Shown here in pieces: positions 26,821 through 35,910 of a stretch of DNA of 64,000 nucleotides. Below the pieces are notes generated by a model. The model was given only the letters and a program-made list of their open reading frames with translations. It was not told the DNA's origin and ran no database searches. Source of the stretch: Gracilibacillus suaedae (lineage in GTDB: Bacteria > Bacillota > Bacilli > Bacillales > Amphibacillaceae); assembly GCF_017599345.1 (NCBI RefSeq), contig NZ_JAGFVL010000033.1, positions 1-64,000 of the forward strand. The letters run 5' to 3'. A program made the position numbers and the translations under genes. Each line of letters opens with the position of its first letter. Within the stretch, counting starts at the first letter, position 1.

Positions 26821-26969
26821 TCGTAAGGTTAGAAATTATTGGTAGCACAGCTTCTATAAACAAGTAAAAAGGAAAAGGTTAATTAAAAAAGCAAGGATAG
26901 TTATTCAGATGGACTTGTCATTTTAAAGATAGCTAGTGCATGGCAACCCTGCAACTGAGTGTTTCGCGG

Positions 26970-27033
26970 ATACCCACGGAGGGAAGTGGGCAAGCCGGAG
27001 TAGTGGTTATACGGTCTATATATGTCATAATGG
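26970..27033. repeat. Dispersed repeat B, partial copy
   Basis: CCCACGGAGGGAAGTGGGC followed by AAGCCGGAGTAGTGG and TATATATGTCATAAT matches the right end of the element at 59940-60082 (same blocks, same order). The left half with the central hairpin is missing, so this is a truncated copy. Confidence 0.5.
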
Positions 27034-27045
27034 CTAACTTAGCAT

Positions 27046-27678
27046 TTAGCTTGCTTTCATGCTTCGAACATCATATTTCTGCTTTACTAAAACAACATAC
27101 GGCCGTAATGCTTGAATAATAACACCAGTAACTAGAGCGTTAATTAAGGTGCCGATTCCGACATCGCCTTGAAACAGCAGGGCGACGATCACTAAGGCAA
27201 TACTGATGATAGCACGAGATTTACCAAACGATAAGCCGGTTTTATCCGTTATGATAACCATGGAGCGATCCATCGGATTTGGTGCAAAGCTAGACTCTAG
27301 ATAGATAGCAATACCGATTCCGCTGAAAATGATCCCAAGTAGTAGTATGACTGATTGCTCCAACCAATTGTCAGGTGTCAGCCAAGTCCCTTGGATAAAT
27401 AACCATGAATCAATTCCAAGACCTGTGATGAATGAAGTTAACATGGCGAACCATTCAGGTCTTGCTTTAATTGCCATCGCATTGATCATGACGATGGTAA
27501 AGCCAACGATGATTTCCCAGCTTCCAATCGATAATCCGAATGTTCGATACAAACCAACGAGTAAAGCATCAAAAGGTGATGCTCCTAATTGTGATTGAAT
27601 CGTTAACGATATACCTAGTGTTAACGTAATAATACCTATGATATATATAACAAATGATCGTGCCATTTTTGGTAACAT
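27046..27678 (-). CDS. YczE/YyaS/YitT-family membrane protein
   Basis: This 210-residue protein has five to six hydrophobic segments and the family start pattern (IYIIGIITLTLGISLTIQS, LGASPFDALLVGLYR, GSWEIIVG). Members are uncharacterised integral membrane proteins; YczE is linked to surfactin/bacillomycin regulation in some bacilli. The ATG follows AGGAGGAG. It stands alone between the che cluster and the ger operon. Confidence 0.82.
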   Translation of the reverse strand: MLPKMARSFVIYIIGIITLTLGISLTIQSQLGASPFDALLVGLYRTFGLSIGSWEIIVGFTIVMINAMAIKARPEWFAMLTSFITGLGIDSWLFIQGTWLTPDNWLEQSVILLLGIIFSGIGIAIYLESSFAPNPMDRSMVIITDKTGLSFGKSRAIISIALVIVALLFQGDVGIGTLINALVTGVIIQALRPYVVLVKQKYDVRSMKAS

Positions 27679-27745
27679 ATTATTCTCCTCCTAGCACGAT
27701 ATACTATAACAAAAAAATGGCACGAAAGAAACAAAGGGAGTCTCT

Positions 27746-28825
27746 TTATTGTACGATATTACTTAAATCTAACTCGAATGAGATGTCAGGGGTAATCGTT
27801 ATTTCTGGATATTGTGATTCCCATTCTTTTCGATTCCAATCTCTGAATTTACTTTTGGCAGAAGCGCCAACCATGAGAGGATCAATCTCTAGCTCTTGAA
27901 AAGTCTGGATTAATTGCTTACTTTCTTCTTTCAGCTTTTTAGAAACAGCCTGTTCCAGTTCTTTCTTTTTAGCAAATGTTTTGACCCCCTCTTTTTTTGA
28001 TTCGGTTAACGTACCTATGATATCAGCCTTAATGACTACCTCATTTTTTGATTTCCAATGTATACTTCTTGTCGAGCGAATCGAGCTAATGGCAATAGTC
28101 TCGCTTTTTTCTTCCCATTCGAATTCATACGTATGATCTTCACAATCTTGGTACAATAATTTAAAAATAAAAAATTGCTCATAGGGAATTCGATGGACTA
28201 ATTTATCATCTTTCATCATGCCTAAAGCTGCTATATCGATAGAAGTTTCACTTTGTTCTAAGATAGGAAGGAAAGGATCCATCCCATCCCCAATTAAACG
28301 ATAATTAAATTGATGTAAATTCATTTTTGGAATATTTGATTTACTATTATTTTCAATCAGTTTTTCGATGAACCGTGAAAGTGTTAACTCCATCTTATAC
28401 TCCGTCTTTAATAGTGTTTCTGTATCTCCTTGTGTAATCGCTACATTAATATCACGTCCGATATCTGGGGCTTCATTAATTGCGTGAATAATTTCCTCAA
28501 CTCCATTAGTTACGAGATCTTCGCTAAATAGAATAGCTAAAATATTGCCAACTTCTACTTGAAATGGTGCTTCCGTCTGAATAAAAGAATTAATCTCCTG
28601 AAGAGTTTTAGCTTCGCCAGTATAGCGGATATTTTCACCCAATTCTGCTTGTTCACTTCTACCGTATACTGGAGCAACAGCGATCCCTTTATATTTTTCT
28701 GTAGCTGGATCCCAATCGAAACCATATGTCATGATTAATTCGACATCATCAAGTATTTTCGTTTTGACACAACCTGTTAATACTAAGCAACACAACAATA
28801 TAAGCCATATGTTATTTGTTCGCAT
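27746..28825 (-). CDS. Spore germinant receptor C subunit (GerC lipoprotein)
   Basis: This 359-residue Ger(x)C-family lipoprotein is the C subunit of a germinant receptor. The signal ends in LTGC (acylated C19), followed by KTKILDDVELIMTYGFDWD, the usual family start, and a C-terminal KAKSKFRDWNRKEWESQYPE. It anchors on the outer face of the spore inner membrane. Its start overlaps the B-subunit gene by 14 nt. The C-terminus is full length. Confidence 0.88.
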   Translation of the reverse strand: MRTNNIWLILLCCLVLTGCVKTKILDDVELIMTYGFDWDPATEKYKGIAVAPVYGRSEQAELGENIRYTGEAKTLQEINSFIQTEAPFQVEVGNILAILFSEDLVTNGVEEIIHAINEAPDIGRDINVAITQGDTETLLKTEYKMELTLSRFIEKLIENNSKSNIPKMNLHQFNYRLIGDGMDPFLPILEQSETSIDIAALGMMKDDKLVHRIPYEQFFIFKLLYQDCEDHTYEFEWEEKSETIAISSIRSTRSIHWKSKNEVVIKADIIGTLTESKKEGVKTFAKKKELEQAVSKKLKEESKQLIQTFQELEIDPLMVGASAKSKFRDWNRKEWESQYPEITITPDISFELDLSNIVQ

Positions 28826-29915
28826 GTTTTTTCTTCACTCCTGATGCAATTTTATGGCAAACATATAGTAAAGGAATATAGCCAAATAATAGGACCATAC
28901 CAACTCTTGACAGAGTGAGTGTTATTTTTTCGATAATAAGAAAATTGTGAATGAAAAAAATACTTGAAATCCCTATAAGTGCACAAAAAATGCTAATTTT
29001 TCGAAAGGTGAAAGTAGTTATCCGATGAAAACATTGCATACTTGCCCAAAAATAAAGACAACTAGTTGCTATGATGGCGATCATGTGTAAGCTAATTCCC
29101 ACATATTCAAACCTTTCGATAATCGGGAAGTTAATAACCTTCCATAATTGTAGAGTTGGCCAAGATATAAACTGAATATGCTGCTCATTGTAATACATAA
29201 ATATCGCAATGGCCGAAAAAAAATAGACTATAGTTGTAAAAATATTACTTGAAACGGCCCACTTTAATCCTGATTGAAAACGATGTATAAACGGTGCGTA
29301 AATTAAAATTAATTCAATACCTAATAAACTAAAGGACATTGGTTCCATAGCAAGGATGATATCTTTTGGTGGGGTGTTAAAGACAGGTAATAAATTATTA
29401 AAATGACCATCCGTAAAAGCTTTGTATTTGAATATGGCTAAAAATCCGGTGACAAAGACACTAAAAAACGCGAATCCGACCACGATGCGAAATCCACCTA
29501 AACTAATATATAGGATTAACATGACTAAAATAAACATAAAAAAATAGATCGACATATCAGGGAAGAACCAAATCTGAATAATTTCAATATAGGAAACTAA
29601 TACAGTCATGGAGATAGCGAACAGATATAAACTGAATATAAAAGTTAACAATTTTCCGAATAGATTACCAAATATAAACTGATGAATTGTCATGAAGTCA
29701 GCTTGTTCCTCTCCGACTATTCTCCAAATAATTACAACAACAAAGGTTGTCAGTACACCGGTTAGAATAATACTAATCCAAGCATCATAACCAGCAATAC
29801 GCGCAATGTGGCGTTCAAAGCTTAAAATCCCTTCTCCGATTTGAGTTGCATGAACAATATAGAGCAATAAAAACGGGGAAACCATTTGTGTGATGTCCGG
29901 TTTAAAATGATTCAT
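28812..29915 (-). CDS. Spore germinant receptor B subunit (GerB permease)
   Basis: This 367-residue protein has ten hydrophobic segments and the APC-superfamily fold of GerB subunits, which bind the germinant. The start (ITQMVSPFLLLYIVHATQIGEGIL) and FEYVGISLHMIAI are typical. ATG 29915 has TAGGTTG 6 nt upstream; the frame opens at TTG 29921, which is less likely. The germinant (amino acid, sugar or nucleoside) cannot be predicted. Confidence 0.87.
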   Translation of the reverse strand: MNHFKPDITQMVSPFLLLYIVHATQIGEGILSFERHIARIAGYDAWISIILTGVLTTFVVVIIWRIVGEEQADFMTIHQFIFGNLFGKLLTFIFSLYLFAISMTVLVSYIEIIQIWFFPDMSIYFFMFILVMLILYISLGGFRIVVGFAFFSVFVTGFLAIFKYKAFTDGHFNNLLPVFNTPPKDIILAMEPMSFSLLGIELILIYAPFIHRFQSGLKWAVSSNIFTTIVYFFSAIAIFMYYNEQHIQFISWPTLQLWKVINFPIIERFEYVGISLHMIAIIATSCLYFWASMQCFHRITTFTFRKISIFCALIGISSIFFIHNFLIIEKITLTLSRVGMVLLFGYIPLLYVCHKIASGVKKKHANK

Positions 29916-29922
29916 GATCAAC

Positions 29923-31428
29923 CTACTTTCGCTTACCTCGTTTTAACTTCGTTCTGTTAGTATTAATCCGATGCTTGTCAGTTGCTGTGGTAATAACAGG
30001 TCTTGACCCTTGTACATTAAATGGAAATCGAATTACAGCGTCTTTCAAGTCTCGCCAACGAGGAGGATATAAAGGCTCCAGGAACGGTCTTCCGAGTGAA
30101 GTTAATCTTAGGAGATGTGTGACGAGAAACATAGCCGCAATTGTAATCCCGACAAGCCCCCACATTTGGGCAAATATAATAAATGGAAAACGCAGTAATC
30201 GTATAGTATTACCAATCCGGTAGATAGGTGTAGTAAAGGATGCCAGTGCGGCTAATGCGATTAATATAAGTAGCACATTACTTGTTAGCCCTGCTTCTAC
30301 TGCTGCTGTCCCGATCACAATACCACCAACAATACCAATTGTTTGGCCGATCTTCGTAGGAAGACGTGCCCCAGCTTCACGTAATAGCTCGATTGTTAAT
30401 TCTAATATTAAAACCTCCAGTATCGGAGGGAATGGAATGTCCTTTCTAGAGGAAATTAAGGTTCCTAAAAGGTCTCCAGGAACAATATGATAATGATAAG
30501 TTAACACGGCAACATACATCGGTGTAATTAGAACAGAAAAGATAACTGCAAAAATACGAATAATTCGAAATGCACTGGCAATCGGCCATGTTAAAAAGTA
30601 ATCTTCATAGGAAGCAAAAAATTCAACTAGTGTAGTCGGTGCTATTAGTACGTGTGGAGATCCATCAACGACGATTGCCACTTTTCCTTCCACTAAAGCA
30701 CTACTAACCCGGTCTGGGCGTTCAGTATCCATTAATTGTGGGAAAGGCGATTGAGCATTATCAGATATCATCTGAGAAACAAAGGAACTGTCCATAATCT
30801 GGTCATATTCAATATCGGAAATTCTTTGTATGATGGTATCAACATTATCTTGATTAGCGATTCCATCTATATAGGTAATCGCTACATTTGTTTTGGTCAC
30901 TTTCCCTACTTCAACGTTCTTAACATGTAATTGTGGTAGCTTTACTCTTTTCCGAATGAGGTTAATGTTTGTATTGATATCCTCGATGAAAGCGAGCTTA
31001 GGACCGATAACACTGAATTCGATCTCAGGTTGAGCTACTTGCCGATCGACTTCAAACTTTGCGGGAATCAGTAATATATTTTGACTATTATTCGTAAGTT
31101 TTAGTCCCATATAACCAGTTAGTAATTTATCTTCAATTGTGGTTAAATCTGAAGTTATTTCTGTCTCTGAAAAAGGTAGTAAGTTTTCTAATACTTCAAT
31201 TTTATCAATCTTAGTGTCTTCTAATTTTTCGAAGAGTGTAACTTCAATCTTGTCTAAATTGATTAACGATTGATAATAAAAGACTTCAATATTATTTATA
31301 TTCCCTAACTTAAAATGCTTAAAATCATCACTTGCTTGCATGACATGGAATAAGTCATCAAAATTGGTTACATCTTTTTTAGATTGTTTATTTTGATTGC
31401 GTTTGTGGGAGAATTTTTTTCTTATCAT
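29923..31428 (-). CDS. Spore germinant receptor A subunit (GerA family)
   Basis: This 501-residue protein is the A subunit, recently shown in this family to form a ligand-gated ion channel. The large N-terminal hydrophilic domain spans residues 1-265, and four to five membrane segments follow (285-470) with PFPPILEVLILELTIELLREA and VDGSPHVLIAPTTLVEFFAS. The frame begins at 31497, but ATG 31428 has AGAGGT 6 nt upstream, so I use it. It is the first gene of a complete A-B-C operon. Confidence 0.88.
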   Translation of the reverse strand: MIRKKFSHKRNQNKQSKKDVTNFDDLFHVMQASDDFKHFKLGNINNIEVFYYQSLINLDKIEVTLFEKLEDTKIDKIEVLENLLPFSETEITSDLTTIEDKLLTGYMGLKLTNNSQNILLIPAKFEVDRQVAQPEIEFSVIGPKLAFIEDINTNINLIRKRVKLPQLHVKNVEVGKVTKTNVAITYIDGIANQDNVDTIIQRISDIEYDQIMDSSFVSQMISDNAQSPFPQLMDTERPDRVSSALVEGKVAIVVDGSPHVLIAPTTLVEFFASYEDYFLTWPIASAFRIIRIFAVIFSVLITPMYVAVLTYHYHIVPGDLLGTLISSRKDIPFPPILEVLILELTIELLREAGARLPTKIGQTIGIVGGIVIGTAAVEAGLTSNVLLILIALAALASFTTPIYRIGNTIRLLRFPFIIFAQMWGLVGITIAAMFLVTHLLRLTSLGRPFLEPLYPPRWRDLKDAVIRFPFNVQGSRPVITTATDKHRINTNRTKLKRGKRK

Positions 31429-31576
31429 GATAATACCTCTTGGTGAAAGATTATTGTTAGTATGTGTTGTTTGACTTTTAACTATGCATCTATTCATTGA
31501 TACGCACTGAGTAGATTAGTGGCAAAAATCAAGATAGTTCGCTATCATCAAAGTAGCATGGAAAGGAGGCAGAATT

Positions 31577-32734
31577 ATGGACTTGTCAAGTAACTTTCTT
31601 CAGACAGATCGTCATGAAATGCTTTACCGGAAAGCAGAACAATTAGCAAAGAAAATCAAAAATAGAAGGCAACAAGCCGATAGTGAGGCAGCTTTGCCTA
31701 AAGAAAATATCGAAGAGTTACGCAACGATAACTATTTATCCTTAACGTTACCAAAAGAATATGGTGGAGAATCGCTATCCTTATATGAATTTTTGCTTAT
31801 CCAGGAGAGATTAGCAGAAGGTGATGGGGCAACAGCTTTGTCTATAGGTTGGCATTTGGGAGTAGTTAAAGAGTTAAGCGAAGAGAACTTATGGGATCGA
31901 CAAAAATTTGATTACATTGCCAAAGAAATAGGGGAGAAACAAAAGCTAGTAAACCGCTGTGCTACAGAACCTGCAACTGGAAGTCCAACCCGTGGCGGAA
32001 TTCCGGAAACTACTGCTGTTTTAGATGGGGAAGAATATGTTATTAATGGTAAAAAGACTTTTACAACAATGGCATTAGAGCTAGATTATTATATTGTCAC
32101 AGCTTATGTGAAAGAGAAAGATGCTGTCGGTTCGATTCTAATTCCGAAAGAGACAGAAGGTCTTCGTGTTGAGAAAACATGGGATACGTTAGGTATGCGC
32201 GGAACAGGAAGTGACGATCTAATTCTGGAGAATGTACGTGTTTCAAAAGATAACTTAGTAGAAGTAAGTGATCAACCAAAGCGCCCCGGCCCCAAAGGGT
32301 GGCTATTACATATTCCAGCCTGTTACTTAGGCATCGCAATGGCAGCTCGCAATGATGTGATTCAATTTGCCAAAGAATTTCAACCCAATAGTTTAAATAA
32401 GCCGATATCTGAAGTGGAACATGTTCGGAATAAAGTGGGGGAAATAGACTTAAAGTTATTACAGGCACGTTACTTTATGTATAGTGTTGCAGAGAAATGG
32501 GATATATATCCAAATAAACGAAGACAGTTAATGAAAGAATTGGGGGCTGTAAAGTTAGTTGCTACTAATAGTGCTAATGAAGTAGTCGATCTTGTGATGC
32601 GAATTGTTGGGGGACGTGGCTTGTCTAAAAATATGCCCTTTGAGCAATATTACCGAGATGTGCGAGCAGGGCTTCATAATCCACCGATGGATGACATGGT
32701 CATCTCTTCATTAGCCAAAAACGCATTTTCATAA
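31577..32734 (+). CDS. Acyl-CoA dehydrogenase family protein
   Basis: This 385-residue FAD enzyme has an N-terminal helical domain (1-120), a middle beta domain with CATEPATGSPTRGGIPE and KKTFTTMALELDYYIV, and a C-terminal helical domain with IVGGRGLSKNMPFEQYYRDVRAGLHNPP. It shows the acyl-CoA dehydrogenase fold, but the usual catalytic Glu region is atypical, so it may act on a non-standard acyl-CoA or be a DszC/monooxygenase-like flavoprotein. The ATG follows AAGGAGG. No beta-oxidation or ETF genes lie next to it. Confidence 0.82.
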   Translation: MDLSSNFLQTDRHEMLYRKAEQLAKKIKNRRQQADSEAALPKENIEELRNDNYLSLTLPKEYGGESLSLYEFLLIQERLAEGDGATALSIGWHLGVVKELSEENLWDRQKFDYIAKEIGEKQKLVNRCATEPATGSPTRGGIPETTAVLDGEEYVINGKKTFTTMALELDYYIVTAYVKEKDAVGSILIPKETEGLRVEKTWDTLGMRGTGSDDLILENVRVSKDNLVEVSDQPKRPGPKGWLLHIPACYLGIAMAARNDVIQFAKEFQPNSLNKPISEVEHVRNKVGEIDLKLLQARYFMYSVAEKWDIYPNKRRQLMKELGAVKLVATNSANEVVDLVMRIVGGRGLSKNMPFEQYYRDVRAGLHNPPMDDMVISSLAKNAFS

Positions 32735-32759
32735 TATTTAATCCGACATAATCAATCAG

Positions 32760-32788
32760 TTCTTATTTGTAGAAGCTACAAATAAGAA
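32760..32788 (+). terminator. Perfect hairpin after acyl-CoA dehydrogenase
   Basis: TTCTTATTTGTAG and CTACAAATAAGAA pair over 13 bp with an AAG loop. No strong T tract follows, so it may stabilise the 3' end or terminate weakly. Confidence 0.5.
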
Positions 32789-32833
32789 GTTGTGAAAATT
32801 TGTCTTGGTGTAGCTTGTTCCATTCTGACTACA

Positions 32834-32898
32834 GATGAGTGCTTTAAAACGCTCCTGCAGAATACTCCGCTTTCCGCAGCGACGGTCAAGCACTCATC
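32834..32898. repeat. Dispersed repeat B-like stem-loop
   Basis: Arms GATGAGTGCTT and AAGCACTCATC (11 bp, perfect) enclose GCTCCTGCAGAATACTCCGC and TTTCCG, the same core words as the elements at 51022 and 59653 (GCTCCGGCAGAATACTGCGC). The arms differ completely from those elements although pairing is kept. Confidence 0.5.
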
Positions 32899-33024
32899 AA
32901 CAAAAGAATGGTAGAAGGCAAATCCATGTCCACATTATTTAGCAGTATATATATTTTGTTTGTATTTTTTAATTTTGGCGTACTACGTTAAGTTCTGTTT
33001 GACATGGTTTATATTGCTAATATA

Positions 33025-33056
33025 AAAAGCATGCTTAGTTGTTTAAGCATGCTTTT
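33025..33056 (-). terminator. Intrinsic terminator of glycosyltransferase gene
   Basis: AAAGCATGCTTA and TAAGCATGCTTT pair around a 6-nt loop, read leftward into a TTTTTATA run. The hairpin begins inside the last codons of the gene. Confidence 0.75.
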
Positions 33057-34188
33057 GGTTGGTTTTGGTATCTTCTAATATAAATTGATAAGTGCTGAGT
33101 AATTCTTCAAAACGGTCTTCCCAACGTTGTTTTTGCGCATATCGAACGGCATTCTGTTTCAATTGCTTTCGCCAATCTTCATCATTCAATATTGAATGAA
33201 TAGCATTAATATAAGATTCTAAATGATTGCTATTACATAATTTTCCTGTAAAACCCTCTTGCACGATACTTTTTACGCCACCTTCATTAGCCGCAACTAC
33301 TGGTGTTCCTGTTGCTAGTGCTTCTAAAACTACATTTCCAAATGTTTCTGTTTCAGAAGGAAATACAAATAAATCACTGGTGGAAACAATTTTAGCTACA
33401 TCGTTTTGTGGTAAAAAACCAGTATATGTTACATTTTGCTGCCAGTCATTATTTAGGCTATTTTTAGATGGACCATCACCAACAATAAGCCAGTGGATGT
33501 TATCTTGTAGCTCGGAAGGAAGTTGTTTTGCAATCTGTGGTAGGATTTCTACGTTTTTTTCTGGTGCTAACCGACCAACATAACTTAAAATATAGCGTTC
33601 CTTAATATTATATTTCTTTCTAATTTTTTCAGCCGAGTAATATGGATGAAAAACGTTTGTATCAACACCGCGCTGCCAAATTTGCAAACGCTGAAATCCT
33701 TTTTCTTGTAATTGTTGGTAGGTTACAGAAGACGGTACGAATATTCGAAGTAATGGTTGATGAAACCATTCCATATAACGCCAAAGTGCTTTCGATAGGA
33801 AGGTTAAATGATAGTATTTTAAATAATGATCAAAATCAGTATGGTAAGAACCAACAATGGGAATATTGTATTTTTTCGCAAGATGAAGACCAGTTAAACC
33901 AATAGAGAAGGGTGTAGCGACATGGATGATATCAGGCTGGAATTTTTTGATGATTTCTTTTAAATGGATAGTATTTGGCAAAGAAATACGACAATCTTTA
34001 TAAAGCGGAAATGGAAAACTCGATTGACGGTAGATTTGCCCAGCGCTTATTTCTTTTCTTGGTTGTTTTGGTGAAATCACAATATAAGAATGATGACTTT
34101 GATCTAAATACTTCGTAAAACGCCCCAGTGTCTTGGCAACCCCATTAACATCTGGAAGAAAGGTATCAGTAAAGATAGCAATTTTCAT
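33043..34188 (-). CDS. Family 4 glycosyltransferase
   Basis: This 381-residue protein has the GT-B fold of family 4 retaining glycosyltransferases. It starts MKIAIFTDTFLPDVNGVAKT, with the Gly-rich acceptor loop, has SYVGRLAPEKNVEIL in the linker and the donor-site motif PSETETFGNVVLEALATGTPVVA (E-x7-E, near 289-311). Close relatives add alpha-linked sugars to diacylglycerol or make glycolipids. ATG follows GGGGGGAG. It is isolated, so the acceptor is not known. Confidence 0.87.
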   Translation of the reverse strand: MKIAIFTDTFLPDVNGVAKTLGRFTKYLDQSHHSYIVISPKQPRKEISAGQIYRQSSFPFPLYKDCRISLPNTIHLKEIIKKFQPDIIHVATPFSIGLTGLHLAKKYNIPIVGSYHTDFDHYLKYYHLTFLSKALWRYMEWFHQPLLRIFVPSSVTYQQLQEKGFQRLQIWQRGVDTNVFHPYYSAEKIRKKYNIKERYILSYVGRLAPEKNVEILPQIAKQLPSELQDNIHWLIVGDGPSKNSLNNDWQQNVTYTGFLPQNDVAKIVSTSDLFVFPSETETFGNVVLEALATGTPVVAANEGGVKSIVQEGFTGKLCNSNHLESYINAIHSILNDEDWRKQLKQNAVRYAQKQRWEDRFEELLSTYQFILEDTKTNQKHA

Positions 34189-34295
34189 ATTGTCTCCCCC
34201 CTAGGAACTATTCCTTACTTCAACCATATGTCGAAAAAATGTAAAGAACAACATGAATATGTAAAATAAATGTAAAATAATCCTAACACAAATTC

Positions 34296-34309
34296 AGATA
34301 ACGCTTTCA
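34296..34309 (-). promoter_or_regulatory. cre-like site
   Basis: Read leftward, TGAAAGCGTTATCT matches 13 of 14 cre positions. It lies between the divergent glycosyltransferase and UspA genes and overlaps the predicted -35 of the uspA-like promoter. Confidence 0.45.
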
Positions 34310-34334
34310 ACGCGAAAAAAGTTTTTGCTATAAT
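34306..34334 (+). promoter_or_regulatory. Promoter of uspA-like gene
   Basis: TATAAT at 34329-34334 is perfect; TTCAAC at 34306-34311 is a weak -35 with 17-nt spacing. A weak -35 is common when an activator or other sigma factor helps. Confidence 0.4.
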
Positions 34335-34362
34335 AGGAGTAGTAGGAAAGGGAGAATGCGGT

Positions 34363-34764
34363 ATGTATCAAAAAATAATTCTAGCTGCAGATGGTTCTGA
34401 GCATGCATTAAGAGCGGCGGATCACGCTATTAAATTTGTGAAAAGTGTACCAGAGTACCGGTTAGATGTAGTTATTGTCATGAATAATGGAATGAAAAGA
34501 AAACAAGCGGTCAATATGGCGAGCTTGGTAGAAGAAAGATTAAAATTAACGAAACAAAAATTGAAAAAGGACAATGTTCATTTTCGAACAGTTATTTTAA
34601 TTGGAGATCCGAAACAGGAAATTGTGAAATATGCAAAACGTGAAGAAGTTGACCTTTGTATTATGGGGAGTAGAGGATTAAATAGATTTCAAGAAATGGT
34701 TTTAGGGAGTGTCAGTCATAAAACAGCTAAACATATTAACTGTCCGATCATGATTATAAAGTAA
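34363..34764 (+). CDS. Universal stress protein (UspA family)
   Basis: This 133-residue single Usp domain starts MYQKIILAADGSEHALRAADHA and carries the ATP-binding motif G-x2-G-x9-G-S in MGSRGLNRFQEMVLGSVS near residues 105-122, so it probably binds ATP. Such proteins are made in stationary phase or under stress and act as dimers. ATG lies after AGGAAAGGGAG. The gene ends 11 nt inside the converging crcB gene. Confidence 0.88.
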   Translation: MYQKIILAADGSEHALRAADHAIKFVKSVPEYRLDVVIVMNNGMKRKQAVNMASLVEERLKLTKQKLKKDNVHFRTVILIGDPKQEIVKYAKREEVDLCIMGSRGLNRFQEMVLGSVSHKTAKHINCPIMIIK

Positions 34765-35116
34765 TGACTTTCCAAATAGTAAATATCGTAGTAAAACTGA
34801 TCGCAACGGATCCGAACAGATAAAGGAGTGCTTTCTTCGATTGTTTTTGCTCCAGCATTTTAACAACCTCAATACTAAATGTGGAGTAAGTGGTAAATGC
34901 TCCACAAATTCCTACACCTAAAAAGTTCCATGTCCATAAAGAAATCCATTCTGCTTGATAAAATAGATAAGTAAAAGCAAAAAGGATGCTACCTGTAAAA
35001 TTGGCAAGTAATGTACCTACAGGTAGCCAATATTTACTTGCGTTAAATTGCAGGCTTAACAGATATCTAAGGATGGCACCAATGAAGCCACCTAAACCAA
35101 CGAACAAATAACTCAT
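34754..35116 (-). CDS. crcB: Fluoride exporter subunit CrcB (Fluc) 2
   Basis: This 120-residue protein has four hydrophobic segments with GLGGFIGAILRYLLS, NFTGSILFAF and GICGAFTTYSTFSIE, the Fluc channel signatures (the TTYSTF segment lines the F- pore). The frame is open to 35209, but ATG 35116 gives the conserved N-terminus and overlaps the previous crcB stop by 4 nt (ATGA). Many Gram-positives encode two CrcB proteins that form a heterodimeric fluoride channel, as here. The end overlaps the uspA-like gene by 11 nt. Confidence 0.9.
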   Translation of the reverse strand: MSYLFVGLGGFIGAILRYLLSLQFNASKYWLPVGTLLANFTGSILFAFTYLFYQAEWISLWTWNFLGVGICGAFTTYSTFSIEVVKMLEQKQSKKALLYLFGSVAISFTTIFTIWKVITL

Positions 35117-35502
35117 GTGATCTTCTCCTTGCTGATTGCTAACATAGCACCAATAATACTTAATCCTACACCACCGAGAATTTGTATCGCCAGATAAAGA
35201 ATGAGCCATTCGGTGCTTCCATCGAAAAGCAATACGCTCTCTGCAATAAAGGTGGAAAAGGTAGTAAAAGATCCCAGCAGTCCTATTGTAAACGCCGTAA
35301 AGATAGCTGGCGACAACTTATATTTAAAAAAAGGATGAAATGTAACATATGCTAATACAAAACATCCGATTAAATTGACAATGGTTGTACCGACAGGAAA
35401 GCTGATATATGATACGGATTCTGCAATGATATAACGGAGAAGAGCTCCGAGTACCCCACCAATCCCAACTGCTAAAAATAGTTTTAATTCTTTCTTTTTC
35501 AT
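35113..35502 (-). CDS. crcB: Fluoride exporter subunit CrcB (Fluc) 1
   Basis: This 129-residue Fluc subunit has four membrane segments and [29 protein letters not shown] and [15 protein letters not shown]. The frame opens at TTG 35517, but ATG 35502 overlaps the zur stop as ATGA, implying coupled translation, and gives a normal N-terminus ([16 protein letters not shown]). It is the fourth gene of the znuC-znuB-zur-crcB-crcB run. No fluoride riboswitch is visible upstream, so control by fluoride is not indicated. Confidence 0.9.
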   Translation of the reverse strand: MKKKELKLFLAVGIGGVLGALLRYIIAESVSYISFPVGTTIVNLIGCFVLAYVTFHPFFKYKLSPAIFTAFTIGLLGSFTTFSTFIAESVLLFDGSTEWLILYLAIQILGGVGLSIIGAMLAISKEKIT

Positions 35503-35906
35503 TGACATGTAGGACAAAAACCGTAGATTTCAAATTTATGGTCGTCAATCATATACTGCTTTAGTTCCTCTGAGATTTCATCCATTGGACAGTGGTGAAT
35601 TTCTTTGGTAACACCGCAGCTTTTACAAATAAAATGATGATGATGGTGATGATCACATTTAAGTCTGAAATGTTTTTCACCATTTAATTCAGTAGACTCT
35701 AAAATGCCTAGCTGATCAAATAAATGCAAGTTTCGATAAATTGTATCAAAGCTTATTCCTTCGTAATTCGGCTCCATATTCTGCAATAAGTCTCTTGCCG
35801 TACAATATCGATTTTCTTGTACAAAGAAATCAATCATGTGTTTTCGCTTATCCGTATATTTATAACCTTTTTCTTTTAAAATACCAAGTGCTTCCGTTGT
35901 ATTCAT
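35499..35906 (-). CDS. zur: Zinc uptake regulator Zur (Fur family)
   Basis: This 135-residue Fur-family repressor has a winged-helix domain (1-78) and a dimer domain with a run of six His (86-91), structural zinc cysteines C95-x2-C98 and C131-x2-C134, and [10 protein letters not shown]. The sequence tracks B. subtilis Zur ([28 protein letters not shown]) more closely than Fur or PerR. With zinc it should repress zinc uptake genes, including its own operon, through the Zur box at 37577. ATG follows GGGGTGAT. Confidence 0.88.
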   Translation of the reverse strand: MNTTEALGILKEKGYKYTDKRKHMIDFFVQENRYCTARDLLQNMEPNYEGISFDTIYRNLHLFDQLGILESTELNGEKHFRLKCDHHHHHHFICKSCGVTKEIHHCPMDEISEELKQYMIDDHKFEIYGFCPTCQ

Positions 35907-35910
35907 TTGA

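Larger units (their letters stand above)
32735..33042. other. Intergenic region with two hairpins
   Basis: No gene is visible. A 13-bp perfect stem with a 3-nt loop (32760-32788) lies 26 nt after the dehydrogenase stop. A repeat-B-like stem-loop lies at 32834-32898, and the terminator of the glycosyltransferase overlaps the right edge. Confidence 0.55.

Noticed and set aside
33642-33905. 87-residue plus-strand frame inside the glycosyltransferase
   Set aside because: It is an antisense shadow; the minus-strand gene has motifs over this part.
35503-35560. Fluoride riboswitch before crcB
   Set aside because: crcB follows zur with a 4-nt overlap; no leader is available and the riboswitch core sequence is not present.
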